64,000 bases of DNA from Ananas comosus (lineage: Eukaryota; Streptophyta; Magnoliopsida; Poales; Bromeliaceae). The notes under the pieces were generated by a model. The model searched no databases. It was not told where the DNA came from and worked only from the letters and a program-made list of their open reading frames with translations. This document shows, piece by piece, positions 24,601-36,619 of this stretch (its first letter is position 1; each line of letters opens with the position of its first letter). Both the position numbers and the translations under genes were made by a program. The stretch covers positions 9,577,928-9,641,927 of the forward strand of contig NC_033638.1 in NCBI RefSeq assembly GCF_001540865.1. The letters are read 5' to 3'.

Positions 24601-26178
24601 TTGCTTTGGTCAATTCTAACTTCCCATCCATACATGTTTATATAAAAGCTTCGTGAATCCAAAGGAATGACAACTATCAAATTCCGTCCACATGCTGGAG
24701 AGGTATGTTTTGATTGAAGCTTTTTCTTCTTTTTTTTTCCACGGTTTTAGACATGCATCATGTTTACGAAGTTGGTAGTTATCTGCAGGCTGGTGATATA
24801 GATCATCTGGCTGCAACATTCCTAACTTCTCATAATATTGCACATGGGGTCAACCTACGAAAGTCCCCTGTCCTTCAATACTTATATTATCTCGCTCAGG
24901 TAATTCATAATCGAAGCTGCTTTTACTCCTTTAGAAGTGTTTTGTGTGATATTGTTCTCCCGGTGGTTGAATGCTTGCTGCTTTGGCTGTTATCTTTTAT
25001 GAAGTATAATTACAGGAAGATAGCTTATATTCATTTTTCTTCTTCTGCATAATGTATCTCTTTATTTTTTTGGTGAATAGATTGGTTTGGCGATGTCTCC
25101 ATTGAGTAACAACTCATTATTTCTTGATTACCATCGGAACCCTTTTCAAACATTTTTCGCGCGCGGCTTAAATGTTTCTCTCTCAACGGATGATCCTCTG
25201 CAAATTCACCTAACAAAAGAGCCTTTGGTGGAAGAATACAGTATCGCTGCTTCGGTAATTGTTCTAACCACCCCAACCCCCCACCCGCCCAAAAAAAAAA
25301 TTATTATCAGATGCCCTGGCGTGAATTGAATAGCAGCCTGACTTGTCTCCATTGCTAATTTACAGCTGTGGAAGCTCAGTTCGTGCGACCTATGTGAAAT
25401 TGCCAGATATTCAGTTTATCAGTCTGGTTTTTCACATGCTCTTAAGGTACAAAGAAAGTGTCATATATGGTTCCTACTTGAATGTCCTATTGATTATAAT
25501 TGAAAAATGTTGCAGTTGGTGGCAAATGTCACTTGTCATATAATGCTGTAGTGAATTTAATACAAAATACAATACAGCTGTTATTCTTTACTGATATTGG
25601 TTTCTATTTACATGCATCTGTTTCTACTTAGAAAAAAGAACTTCTTAAGTTTGTGACTTGTCTTTGTTTTGTCTTTGTTTAGTTACTGTAATGACACCAC
25701 ATGTCATCCATTTAAAGAGTTACTCCTATAAATCATAAATGGGGTTGCTCTGCATAAGATGCTACCTCATTTTGCTACTTTTCATACGCACATTTTTATG
25801 TCGTGTAAAGAATTTGCTCTACCTTTTGCCTTTTCTTTTTACTTATATAAATTGAATAAAGATGGGCCTTTTGTCTCTAGTCACACTGGATTGGCAGAAA
25901 CTACTACAAAAGAGGTCCTGACGGGAATGACATTCATAGAACAAATGTGCCCCACATCAGGGTTGAATTCCGTGACATGGTACGAACTTGATATTCCACT
26001 CTCATTTCGCTTGCTGCTTACACTGAAAACATTAAGAACACTTCTCTTTTCTTGGATTTCCTTGTTTTTTTTTTTTTGGATACTCATTAACTACAATATA
26101 AACCGGCAGATATGGAGAGCGGAAATGCAGTTGGTTTTCTTGGGTAATGCGAACATACCTGAATTCATCGATAACTGA
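18627..26178 (+). CDS. AMPD: AMP deaminase (FAC1-like)
   Basis: Deaminates AMP to IMP, controlling adenylate pools; loss is embryo-lethal in Arabidopsis (FAC1). Exons: 18627-19092, 20585-20769, 20922-21123, 21316-21494, 21583-21634, 21728-21855, 21958-22137, 22257-22324, 22408-22550, 22898-22959, 23200-23313, 23921-24061, 24400-24552, 24649-24702, 24789-24899, 25081-25254, 25366-25446, 25881-25979, 26110-26178. All junctions are GT-AG and the frame closes: 2661 nt, 886 aa (family about 840). Residues 1-30 form a single N-terminal membrane segment. Residues 30-330 are low-complexity and regulatory (Arg/Ala/Gly then Ser-rich). The catalytic TIM barrel contains [16 protein letters not shown] (zinc His near 438 and 440) and [20 protein letters not shown] (metal/catalytic Asp near 783-784). 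It ends [20 protein letters not shown]. Confidence 0.98.
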
Positions 26179-28207
26179 TGTGTCAGTACTGTACAAGTTT
26201 CATACTAATGGTATTGGCTTAGTATTCTGGCAAGTCTTCTATTTTCTTTACAAGCAATTATTATGTTCATTGCTTATATTAGAAGAATAATCTATTTCAG
26301 CAAGTCTATTTCCAAACTTGGGAGCTTTCTTTGCAGAAAATTAATTAAGATACAGTCAGAAAATCATGCAGTGATTTGCAATGCGAGTCTTCGTAGCAGG
26401 GTCGGGTTGGATGCTTTGACGCATAAGCCTCTAATAGTTAGTCTACATTCAGCATTACCATTTACCTAATTAATCTAAATTAGGCATTAACTTTTATCTA
26501 CTTGCTTTATTCTGCAGAGCCGTTAAATCTTATCATGATCTGTTTGAAGCAGAGACAGTTGGATGCAAGGTGTAAAGTGGAAAGCACTGCCCTACCCAAA
26601 TCTCGGAGTAGGAACATCCAAAAGGGCATTCAAATTCATAAATTTCATAAAGCATGCAGGTGGCTGCATAGTTTTTAATGAAGCTAAGTGTATCAAAAGG
26701 AGCATAGAGAAAGAGAATAAGTTATCGTTTTAGATCGACGCGGAAATTACTATAATTTTATCTACATCTGTGTGGGATAATTACCCCATCTGCGATACTC
26801 ACGTTAAAACATGTATAGATTTTCTCTACCTGGTACAGCTTGTGTAATATATCAAGCTAAAATTTTGTGCTAGATCTTCCTCAATAGATGGCGAGCATTG
26901 GATTGTCGGAATGTAATGCTTTAATTTTCACCTTCTCATTTTCATTTGGTGGTAGAAATTTTGGTTTCTGGTTTTGAAGTGAATCAATATGAAGATCTTC
27001 ACATCGCTTTTGCAATAATGAAGGCTTTTTCAATATAGAGGTTATTCAAAGATGGAAAGCTCTGAAGATTTGACTTTTGTTATTTTAGTTGTCACGCATT
27101 TATGTGATATCATCCCTTTAATTGAACCCTGAAACATAAAAAACTTGAATTTGAATTCGCATAGTCCTTCGGCTTGTTGGTTAACCTTTCTTATTCTCTG
27201 TAGCCTGGACTTGTGAACCTCCTAGATTGGCCCCAGTAAACTTAAAAACTACTACTTTTTTTTTTCTTTTTCTTTTTTGTGAATCTCCTTTCACAAAATT
27301 GAAAGTCAAAGAACCAAGTCGATTTCGCTTAAAAGCATTGCTCAATAAAATTTGTTAGGTTTCATAGTCAATTAGTAGCATCAGCATGATTGTGACTTGT
27401 TTCCAAAGTCAAATAATGGGCGCCTCCAACTTGTTGGAAACAACTATCCATCCTCTTTCCCCCCATCTTCAGGAATTAGGTTAGGCCGATACAGTTCAGT
27501 ATGGTTAGGCTGATACATCACTGAGGCAGTGCCATTTCCCAGGAATAAAGTGTGAATAGTGTTGAACTAACCAGCCATATACGGAATCTACACAACCAAG
27601 ACTTTTAATTAGGTGGTAGTTATGGAAACCTTTTCACATGACATCCTAATCTCAGTAGTCGTTTCCTCTGTGTAAGTTTTAACTGCCACATAAAGAAGAA
27701 GTGGGTACAGCCGTACAGGGTCTTGGTGTAAGCAAGCCACTCACGTGCTGCATTTGGAATTACGGAAAGAAGGTATTTATATGCGGTAAAAATAATCAAT
27801 TATTTGTTAGAAAAATATTATATATGTTTCTGTACGTAATTTCTTATTCCGCATGTCACAACAAGTCGATTAGGATAATACTTTTTACTGTCTCATTGAA
27901 AATTGAATAAGCATATTTATATATATAATTTTATCTTAACTCTATTTTATTTACTAATATTAAATAAGCCTCGATACCGAATCGCACACTCAGCTGTTTT
28001 CTAGGCTATTTTCATCTTAGACTAAGTCATGATCAAATCGATCTCACTCTCACACATCCTGGGACCATTTGGTTTTCTTTTGTACTGCAAGTCAAACCAT
28101 TATCCCAAGCAGCAGGCAAGCTATTTCCTGGTCCCAAGAAATAGTGCCTTCAATCTATTCAAGATAAATTTATTGAATTGCTATAACCTCGAGAAAGCTT
28201 TATTAGA
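26179..28207. other. intergenic region downstream of AMP deaminase
   Basis: The first few hundred bases are presumably the 3' UTR. No further gene can be supported; short frames here lack homology and splice context. Confidence 0.5.
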
Positions 28208-28330
28208 TTTCTTTTTTCTTTTCTTTTTTCTTTAGAAATAAGTAGCACGCTATCTACTTCATTCAATAAAAGAGTGAATTAAGCTATATGGGTGAGGTAT
28301 CACAGACATGGAGCGAAACAGGAAAAAAAA
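28208..28330 (-). mobile_element. SINE 3' fragment (reverse orientation)
   Basis: Read on the - strand it gives TAGCTTAATTCACTC, TTGAATGAAGTAGATAGCGT and GCTACTTATTTCTAAAG, then an A/G-rich tail. It matches the tail of the SINE at 17257-17510 (TAGCTTAATTCACTAATCC... GAATGAAGTCGGTAGCATGC). The 5' part is missing or unrecognisable. Confidence 0.6.
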
Positions 28331-30022
28331 GAAGAAGCCTATATATAACTCTTAGCTTTACTTGATTTCAAGGGAAAATTTGGATTCTTTTTTTAATCTA
28401 CATTGGCCACTTTGGCCCTTTTTTTCCCGAGATAAATAATAATTTGTCTTAGTTAGCAAGATCGGACAAGAGAATTTGTATTTATTGTCTCCTTATTTTG
28501 GTTAGTTTCCGTTTAGCCCGACTTCTAAAACTCTTACTCTACGGTGAATTTGAAATGAGTGTTTTTTTTTCCCTCAATCCAAATAATGTAGCCTCATTAC
28601 CTTGTCTTTATTTCTCACCCTATATTCTTCAATCATTACAACTATTCTTAAGATAGACCAAATTAATTAAAATCAACTTGTTCTCGATTTTCTTAAAATA
28701 TTGAAACAACTTGAGGATATAAAGCTATCCCAACTCAATTTATTCTTCATCAACGAGACAACAAACCACTCTAGTTGATGGCTGATCCTTCCTTTTTTGT
28801 TTTTAATTGATTTTATTTTATGTGGATAGCTTATGTAGAGAGGGTGTGTTCTGTAAAATTCCCAGCTTTCCTTTATTCTTTGTTCTTTTGTACATGGTGT
28901 CACATTCGCATGCATTACCATGCTTGCTTTTGAAATGGTCCCCCTCCTAATTTTCCGCTCTCTTTTAATCATGCATGTTCTTTGGCCCTTTGTTCCAATG
29001 CAACTGGATGTTTCAATTGGAATCTCTCTTTCGCTTTCTCTTTCTCTCTTTAGCTGCAGTTCAAAATTCGGATTTGGAATAGTTCTATATATAAGATATA
29101 ATATGGTTAAAATTTCTAACTCGGCTATAACAATAATATGGATAATAGCTAGGCTGAAGAAATTAAGAGAGTTTAGCGTGTCAGGATTAGAGTAGTCCTA
29201 TGATTTGCTCTAGTGTAACTAGATGTTTCAATTAGAATCTCTCTCTCTCTCTCTCTGGCCGGAGTTCAATGTCCCAACTAATCAATTCTCTCACTTATTT
29301 TTGAATTTAATTACAAATGTTTTCTCCTAGAGTTGTGGAAACTAGTCTTTAGGATTGCGAATGACCCCCACCAAACCTTTTTTGAATATGGACCAATTTG
29401 GTTCATTTGAATTTTAATAATTGGATCTAAAAGCTCGTCAATTAAGTCTAATTTTTGGTTTTAAGCCCGACATTTAATTTGTTTGCAATCCAAAAAAGCA
29501 TATTAGATTTCGATTGTGTTCGAATCCAAACGCCGATATAAATACGACCCGGCTATTACGTTCATTTGTTATTAGTTTTGGATCTTGGCTCTCAAAGGAG
29601 AGAACATTTTCAATGTGGAGGAGTAATGATTCAATAATTAGACACTTCAATTCCATTCTCCAAAAATCAAATCAATCTTTTTTTCTCAGAATTTGATACA
29701 TGTTCATGAATTTTACCCTTTTGCACTTACTTTTAATCTTTATTTGATCCTCTCCTGGAGCACAAGCAATTAATGCAACACAGAATTTCTCCTCTTCTTT
29801 TAGATCTATACAACTCAAATCAAGTGTTTTTCTTTTTTTTTGGGGGAAGGGGGGGGGGTTGTTTCACAGTCCATCTTTCAACAGTGGGCTAACTAATTGG
29901 AATGTAAAAGAAAAAAAAAATAAAACAACCTTCCCCAGATTGGAAAAAGAAGAGGCAAAAATAAGGCATCTTTAATCTGTGTATGGTGGTTGTATGTGGG
30001 CGGGTTTGGACCCTCCGAGTTA
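28331..30022. other. intergenic region
   Basis: AT-rich, with CT repeats at 29030-29055 and 29238-29260 and a G-run pair (GGGGG-AA-GGGGGGGGGG) at about 29850-29870. No gene supported; the right end should be the 3' UTR of the TBL gene. Confidence 0.4.
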
Positions 30023-33000
30023 TTATTTCCTCCGCGGGCTAGACACTATGCGGGCGAAAAGGAACTCGTTCCAGATGTCTGGCAGGCCTGGGAGGCACCA
30101 GTGGATGCAATCGGCGTAGGTGGCCGGGTCGGCCTGCTGCTCCGCTGTTAGCAGCTTCCCTTGTCGAAGAGTGTGGACCGAAGTGTGCGCGTCCTTTCGC
30201 AACTCCGACAAAGCGGTGATGTTGACGAAGTGCACCGGTACCTTCTTCATGGACCGTATAACCTCGTCGGCCACCGTAAACAGCCGCCAATCAGTGCCGA
30301 CATCTAGCGGGGTCGTCCGGTTCGTCACCGGTAGTGTCTCCATCGCGCATTTTATGCCGGTCGGATTGTCCCATGCTTCACTCCTATTGTTTTCCAATGA
30401 AAAATAGTTAGAAATATAATTTGATTCAGCTTAACATGACTTAGTTTCGACTCAATATCGATTCTACTACTTACAAGTTGGAAAAACTGCAAGCTAGTAC
30501 ATAAACAACAATTAAGCATCCATCCATGTATAAAAGAGTACCTAATAAAAACACTATTAATTTTCATTGAAGAGCTCTCCGCTAAAGTTTTATTCCTATG
30601 TGATTATTATATAAGGATGCTTACCTGTGAACATTGAAAATGAGAGTACGTACCAAATGCTGCTTACTAGAACATGGGTAATAAATAATTCATGAAGAAA
30701 ATGACATGTAAACCTTATTATGTAAATCTTTTCTTTTTGTGAGTAGGAGTGAACAACAAATTTGAATCATTAATTAAGTAATGGGATAGGCCATCAAACA
30801 GTTCAACTTCTCCTCCTTTTTTTTGCTAATAGGCCCCTTTGAACCTCCAACTACTTGCTTTTTGCTCCATGATCACCTAATAATGCTACATCTCATGTGT
30901 ATAAATTAATGTGTATATATATAGTGTATCAATTTTGGAAATCAATGATGCTTTGAACATGATCATGAACTAGACTCATCCCCACCGCCCCACCCTCTCT
31001 TTCATGTGCCTCTCCAAATAAAAAAGTTAAAAAGGGTGGCCATGTGCTTACTTAGTTAAAAAAAAAAAAGAAAAAAAAAAGATGACATAATGACATATAA
31101 AGCCTTGCAATTTCCCCTTGGACAAATTTAACCTTATAAGGTAAGGATTTCCATAAACCTGCCCTTTAAATTTTTAGTTCTTTTCATAGTACACATTTGT
31201 TCCCTCGTCAATTAAAGACTTTTATTGATTCATAGACGTGACTCGAGCTTCAAATTACAGCACACAGAAAGGCTCAAATCTCTGACCTTTTAATGAGTCG
31301 CCAGACACTTTCGATAATAACCATTTATCAAAAAAATAAATTAGCTAGGAAGCAAAAGAGATCGTTGCGCTTACGTGATGTGGTTCGGCGACATGCTCAT
31401 GAAGAACACCATTGTTTCCTTTGGATCCACATTTCGCTCCACCCACTTAGCCCATGTTTTGAGCACCTTCTTATACGCCGTGGGCCGTTCGATCTCGTCG
31501 TACTCCGTCGAGCCCTTATCGAACGATCCACGCCTACTCTTGCCAAATCACGAAAAAACCCAATGAGTACATAGAATTAAATAGCTAACTAGAAATTTTC
31601 ATTTCTTTTCTTTTTTGATGATCAAAGCGCGAAAATTAAATGTGATTGGTTTGACACTCACAGGACTTTCACTTGGAGTGTGTTCAGCCACCAGATGTAG
31701 GTGTTGAAGACCAAGTAGTCGACTCCCTTCCAGTTCGCCGCGTGCTTCGCGATCGAGCCCGGCATGATGATCCGGTGCTGGATGCTGTGCACCTTCGGGT
31801 CGTCCGAGTTCGACTCGACCAGAAACGGCGCCCAGTAAAACTCCACCGTCGCATTGTACTCCTAAAATTCGGGCGAAAAAATAATTTTAAATTTAGTAAT
31901 TTGAACTTGTTTTGCGAAAAACAAAAAAAAAATTGGACAGAATATAAACCAATTTTCACAAATTCAAAAAAAAAAAGGATTATTGGTTTGCCAAAAGCTG
32001 TACATTTTCTTTCTCTTAGCATCAACAAATAGACTATGGCAATTAGTTGATAATCATATGTAAGGTGACGTGACAATTACGTTAACTACCAATTTTGTTT
32101 TTATGTCATTAATGAATAAAGTGTGCACATCATTCCCTAATAATTAATGTTGAACCGTTCATGCCAACCACAGTTTTAAAATTATGAGGTAGCTAATTCA
32201 CCTAAAGCGTATAAACACAACGTTCACAAATTTTGTTTACAGATTAATTTCTGTCACGTAGGCAGAATAATGTGTGTGTATATACCTCGGCGTGGAAGAC
32301 GTTGAGGGGGCCGTCGTTGACGTACTTGACGAGCGATTTTTTGCCGGGAGGGATAACGGATTGGACGAGGCAGACCATGGACTCCCACTGGTTCCGGTTC
32401 AGCGAGTCTCCGACGAACATGAGCCGCTTCCCCCTCAACCTCTCCAGCAGCACCCTCGCGTCGAACCTGCAACATCATCGTCATCATTTTGTTACAGTTA
32501 TATTTCTTGTTGCAGATCATATCTCTCAAATTGCAAGAAAAAAATCGAAAAAGAAAAAAGTATTAAGCTAGCTGCTGCTGATGTGCTGGCATATGGTGCA
32601 GTACCGAGGAAGGTCGCAATCGCGGGGCTGCCACCGCCACTTCTGGTAGGCGTCGTCCCTGCGACCGTTTCGCATGCATGTGACCTGCTCCGTCAGGAAC
32701 TCGCACTCCCCCTCCCTGTACACCGGGTAGTTCACCTCGTCGTACACCCACCGCCCCTCGAACAAGTCGCACCCCTCTGCCACGTGCACCGTAACCCGCT
32801 CCTTCTCCTTCTCCTTCTCCTTCTCCTTCTCGTCAACGCTCGCCGCCGCCTCTATTGACATTTCCTTCTTGTCAACGCTCGCCGCCGCCTCTATTGACAT
32901 TTCCGTGAACCGGTGGTCGCCGTCATGGACCGGGTCCGTGGACCGGGCGGCGGCGCGCGCCGAGGAGGAGAATGGGAACTCGGCGAGGGACTTGATGTCC

Positions 33001-33149
33001 TCGTTGTACATGAACGTGACGAAGAGGAGCACCGTGAACACGAAAACGAACACCGAGAGGTTCCCATTCTTCGCGCCACCGCCGCCGCCGCCGCCGCGAT
33101 TTCCGAACACCGCAGCGTGCTTCATCGCGAACGCCTTTCTCCGCGCCAT
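30023..33149 (-). CDS. TRICHOME BIREFRINGENCE-LIKE protein (probable xylan O-acetyltransferase)
   Basis: Golgi type II membrane enzyme that transfers acetyl groups to wall polysaccharides, most likely xylan in this subgroup. Exons: 33149-32605, 32466-32286, 31861-31662, 31533-31375, 30383-30023; 1446 nt, 481 aa. Seen: a basic cytosolic head, membrane anchor ([18 protein letters not shown]), a stem with a 13-residue duplication and a KE repeat, then the TBL domain starting [12 protein letters not shown]. It continues with the GDS motif ([12 protein letters not shown], near 201-203), [20 protein letters not shown], and the DxxH motif ([16 protein letters not shown], near 453-456). GDS Ser and DxxH Asp/His form the catalytic triad of the family. 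The ATG at 33149 is used because the in-frame codon nine bases upstream is GTG. Which TBL clade is uncertain (TBL3/TBL31-like guess). Confidence 0.93.
32801..32904 (-). repeat. in-frame coding repeats in the TBL stem
   Basis: A 34-bp phrase at 32832-32865 recurs at 32871-32904, a 39-bp period. It encodes [13 protein letters not shown] followed by [13 protein letters not shown]. Next to it TTCTCC repeats encode an EKEKEKEKE tract. It lies between membrane anchor and catalytic domain, where length is tolerated. Confidence 0.85.
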
Positions 33150-35177
33150 CTCTCCCACTCCGTGCTCCCCCCCGCAGCGCTTTTAATCCCTTCTAATGAA
33201 CAGCTGTTAAAGTATACAGTGGTACGCGTTCGGTGACGAATGGCGATGTATGCAAACCTTTCTCAAGGTGTTTCCTTTTCCATTTTTCTTGCTTTTCTCT
33301 TTTGTTGCTGCTGCTGCTGCTGTTGCTGTTGGATTGCTTTGCTTCAACTGTGGGGCTTATTTTTGGCTGTGATAAGAAGCGCTTTTGGGGAAGGAGAGGG
33401 TGATTACAGGAGGGGGGAAGGGTACTGGTGGGTCAATGAGTAACATGTAAGCTTAGGAAAGGTCAATGTATATATATATATATATATATATAGCTATATA
33501 TGTTTGTGTGTGTATATTAATTTGTGTTAATTTGTGTTGTTGTTGTGTATGTGTGTTAGGTGATGATGAGTGAAATGGTTCACGGGTAGGATTGGTTTAA
33601 ACTTTTTAAAAGGTCGGTAGCATGGATCTGTCGAGATCTGCTGGGATGGAAAATCTGGGACGCAATAGTAGTTCGTGATGTAACATGCAATATTTTAATT
33701 AATTAATTAATTCACTTTTTATATAATATAATATATTATTGGGAAGTCCCTGCATGCATGTTGTCACAGGAAATTAAATATAATAGAAGAATAAAAGATA
33801 AACTAATTATATATTCGATTGGTGATTATCCACGACTTGCATCTTTTCGGATTTTAGCGTGAATATATTTGGATTTTTAATTTGATGCCCATTCAACTTT
33901 GAATTTTGTTTTAATCGGAGTTATTATCTTGAGTTTTGATTAATGGGTTTAATAGAAGTGTGTTGTAATATATTTAAATGAATGTCAAATCATTTGTAAC
34001 GTACGTGTTAGATATATAGCTTAATTGTCATGTTATTTTCAAATTAATTATTATAATTTAATTATCATATAGTTTTCAGTAGTTATAAATGCACGTTTTT
34101 AATCTGCATTAGCAAAATTTGAACTTAGAACCTAGGGATATTGATCGGTTGCTCTAAATATAAACTCGCTACTGTCAAAATTCATCTAAACTTACTAATT
34201 AACTAGTATTGGATTACCGAAATCACCTCCAATACTTTGTATTTGAGAAAAAAAAAGTAAAAATGATAGAAGATGAAAAAAAGTAACACGTACAACTGCA
34301 AAGTAAATGATAATTTGGTCATAAAAATTAAAATGTTTATATTTAGGAAATTTAAGAACAACTCAAAATCAACCAAAAAAAAAAAGAATAATCAAGTTTA
34401 TTTTGATTCATATTATTGCAAATTCTGATAAAAAAAAAGTGCTTTCTCATAATAATATTCACAATGATGTGATGTGCTCTATCTACTTCTCCCCAAAATT
34501 TGAATATTATGCAACCATGAAATACATAGCTGGTTGGTCCTAATAATTTATCATTTGGTGTCTTTTCATGTTTTAATTAATTAATAGTAACAATTCGAAC
34601 CCCTCCTCAAAAGAAGTTGTAGAAAAAATTCCGTGCAACGTGTACCTGGAAAATTTAATTCGAGTCCTTGTGGTTCATTAATTGACTCAATTGAGGTGGT
34701 TGATTTTAATCAAATGATGTGGCCAAAATTACAGGTCGTAAAAAAAAAAAAAAATCACTTTTAACACTTTATTTTTGGCTTGTAACTATTTTACCAATTA
34801 GGCCTAAATTTTAAGGGGAAATGGAACGAAATGCCCCAAAATCCTTTGCTATCGCATTTTTAAATAATTGTCTAAACTTTTAAAAATATATTTGTTTTAT
34901 CAAAATAACATGCCGCTTGTTTTAATCGATCGACCCCCTTCTAAAATAGCCTTTTAAACTTTTAAAAGTATACATAATTGTGAATACTTTGCTCCCTCAC
35001 ATTTTCTCGCATGTAAATTGATTAAATCACCAAACCATAAATTCTTTTTAATACCACTATTTTTATTTGTCCATTATGTTTACTTGCATGTCACGAGAAT
35101 AAATCACTCTACGCAAAAATGCCTTAGTTTACCTTTTGGTTGGATCTATTTTTATGCCCCAAATTCTGTTTAATTAA
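33150..35177. other. intergenic region upstream of the TBL gene
   Basis: Promoter side of the leftward TBL gene. Contains a GCT/GTT repeat (about 33305-33332), (TA)n at 33470-33492 and AT-rich sequence with A runs. No gene supported. Confidence 0.4.
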
Positions 35178-35184
35178 TTTATGA

Positions 35185-35769
35185 TGGGCTTTTTTTGCAA
35201 ATAGCCCCCTGATAAATTTTATTTGTAAAAATAACCCCGTCCAAAAATTATTTGCAAAAATGGCCCTGCCCCTGCCACGCCAGCGCCACGTCAGCGTCAC
35301 GCGGGCAGGGCGGGCCCAGGTGTTTAAGTTGAACACGGTGAACCATTTACCGTGTTCAAATACAAAATTTTTGTATTGGACACGGTGAATGGTTCACCGT
35401 GTCCAATACAAATACCCCAACAATAAGTAAGTTGGAGGTATTTGTATTAGACACGGTGAACCATTTACCGTGTCCAATTATTTGTATTGGACACGGTGAA
35501 TGGTTCACCGTGTCCAATACAAATATTTCGATCTTAACTATTTTGTATTGGACACGGTGAATCATTCACCGTGTCCAATACAAAAACTTTGTATTGAACA
35601 CGGTGAATGGTTCACCGTGTTCAACTTAATCATCTGGCCCAGCCCCGCCCGTGTGGCGCTGACGTGGCGCTTGCGTGGCGGGGGCAGGGCCATTTTTGCA
35701 AATAAATTTTTGACAGGGCCAATTTAAAAAAAAAAAATTATAAGGGGACTATTTGCAAAAAAAAGCCCA
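35185..35769. mobile_element. foldback (inverted-repeat) transposon with internal palindrome array
   Basis: 585 bp between direct repeats TTTATGA (35178-35184 and 35770-35776; possibly 8 bp, ATTTATGA). Ends TGGGCTTTTTTTGCAAATAG and its complement CTATTTGCAAAAAAAAGCCCA. Inverted arms of about 150 bp include GGGGCAGGGCCATTTTTGCA and the GC-rich GGCGCTGACGTGGCGCTTGC. The centre has six palindromes of 26-27 bp with 12-bp arms (GGACACGGTGAA / TTCACCGTGTCC or the GAACACGG variant). They start near 35331, 35378, 35450, 35488, 35549 and 35596, spaced by short AT-rich linkers. No coding capacity. The 7-8 bp duplication would fit a hAT-like or related transposase; family not determined. Confidence 0.85.
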
Positions 35770-36200
35770 TTTATGACACATCAACATGTTTCGTGCTAAA
35801 ATGTGCATCAAGCGTAGTCCACTCCATTCATTAATTAGCCTCACTATGATAAGTGTAGACAACTCATATAGCACAACCAAAAAAAAAAAAAAGAAAAAAA
35901 AAGAAGCCACCACAACTTCACATGTCCTGGAGCTTGATTCTTCCTAAATATGTTGCTTCAATGAAGGATCATTATGGAATATTTAAATGCAAACCATGTG
36001 CGCTTTTAAGGGTTCTAAATGGTATATATATTTTTTGAATAATTTTTTATTTTTCAAATGGGACTAGATGATAAGTTTTAATTAATTACAGCTAGACTCC
36101 ATAGAAAGGTACTCCACCTAGTAATTAAGGAAAAACTATAGATAAAGAAATTAATAAACATAGGATTCATGAGATTAATTTACTAATATAGTAATTCCCA

Positions 36201-36202
<2 letters not shown>

Positions 36203-36232
<30 letters not shown>
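36203..36232. repeat. (TA)n tract
   Basis: Short TA microsatellite directly abutting the MITE fragment at 36234. Confidence 0.8.
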
Positions 36233-36233
<1 letters not shown>

Positions 36234-36236
<3 letters not shown>

Positions 36237-36619
36237 TTGAGCTAGAATACTATCGGTAGCAAACATGCTTCGTTACCACCAATTTGTTTTCGATGATGGA
36301 GCCTCCAAATCGACGATCGGCACCGTTGAACATGATCTATACCACTTGTAGTGTTTAGAAATCAAATTTCACACATTTTCGATATTATTCTCTTATCCAT
36401 CTGAGTGAACACAAAAATGAACGGCTGAAAATGAATATTCTTTAAAAAATGATGATAGTAGTCTTGTAGACAAAATCAAGAGTATAGATCTTGTTTTAAA
36501 TAGTTTCAAGAATTTTCTAACAAAAATTCAATTGATTTGGATATCTTTACGCCGTTAAACGAGAAAACGCCTTTTATCGACCATTAAAATTACAAATTTT
36601 GAAACCCTTTGATCATTAG
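36234..36619 (+). mobile_element. left half of a MITE interrupted by an N
   Basis: Starts GAGTTGAGCTAGAATACTAT, then CGGTAGCAAACATGC, TTCGATGATGGAGCC and CGACGATCGGCACCGTTGAA. These match the left terminal repeat of the complete element at 55302-55825. It stops at the N (36620), around the position of the other element's centre, and no right arm follows. Confidence 0.65.

Noticed and set aside
32274..33236. Several plus-strand frames up to 194 aa
   Set aside because: Antisense of TBL exons 1 and 2, which carry the recognisable domain on the minus strand.
35356..35565. Open frames of about 70 aa with repeated HSPCPIQ / DTVNHSPCPIQ text on both strands
   Set aside because: They are translations of the palindrome array in the foldback transposon; both strands read the same because the DNA is self-complementary.
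35331..35625. Regularly spaced palindromes that look like a CRISPR array
   Set aside because: Plant nuclear context, irregular and related linkers, terminal inverted repeats and target duplications show a transposon.
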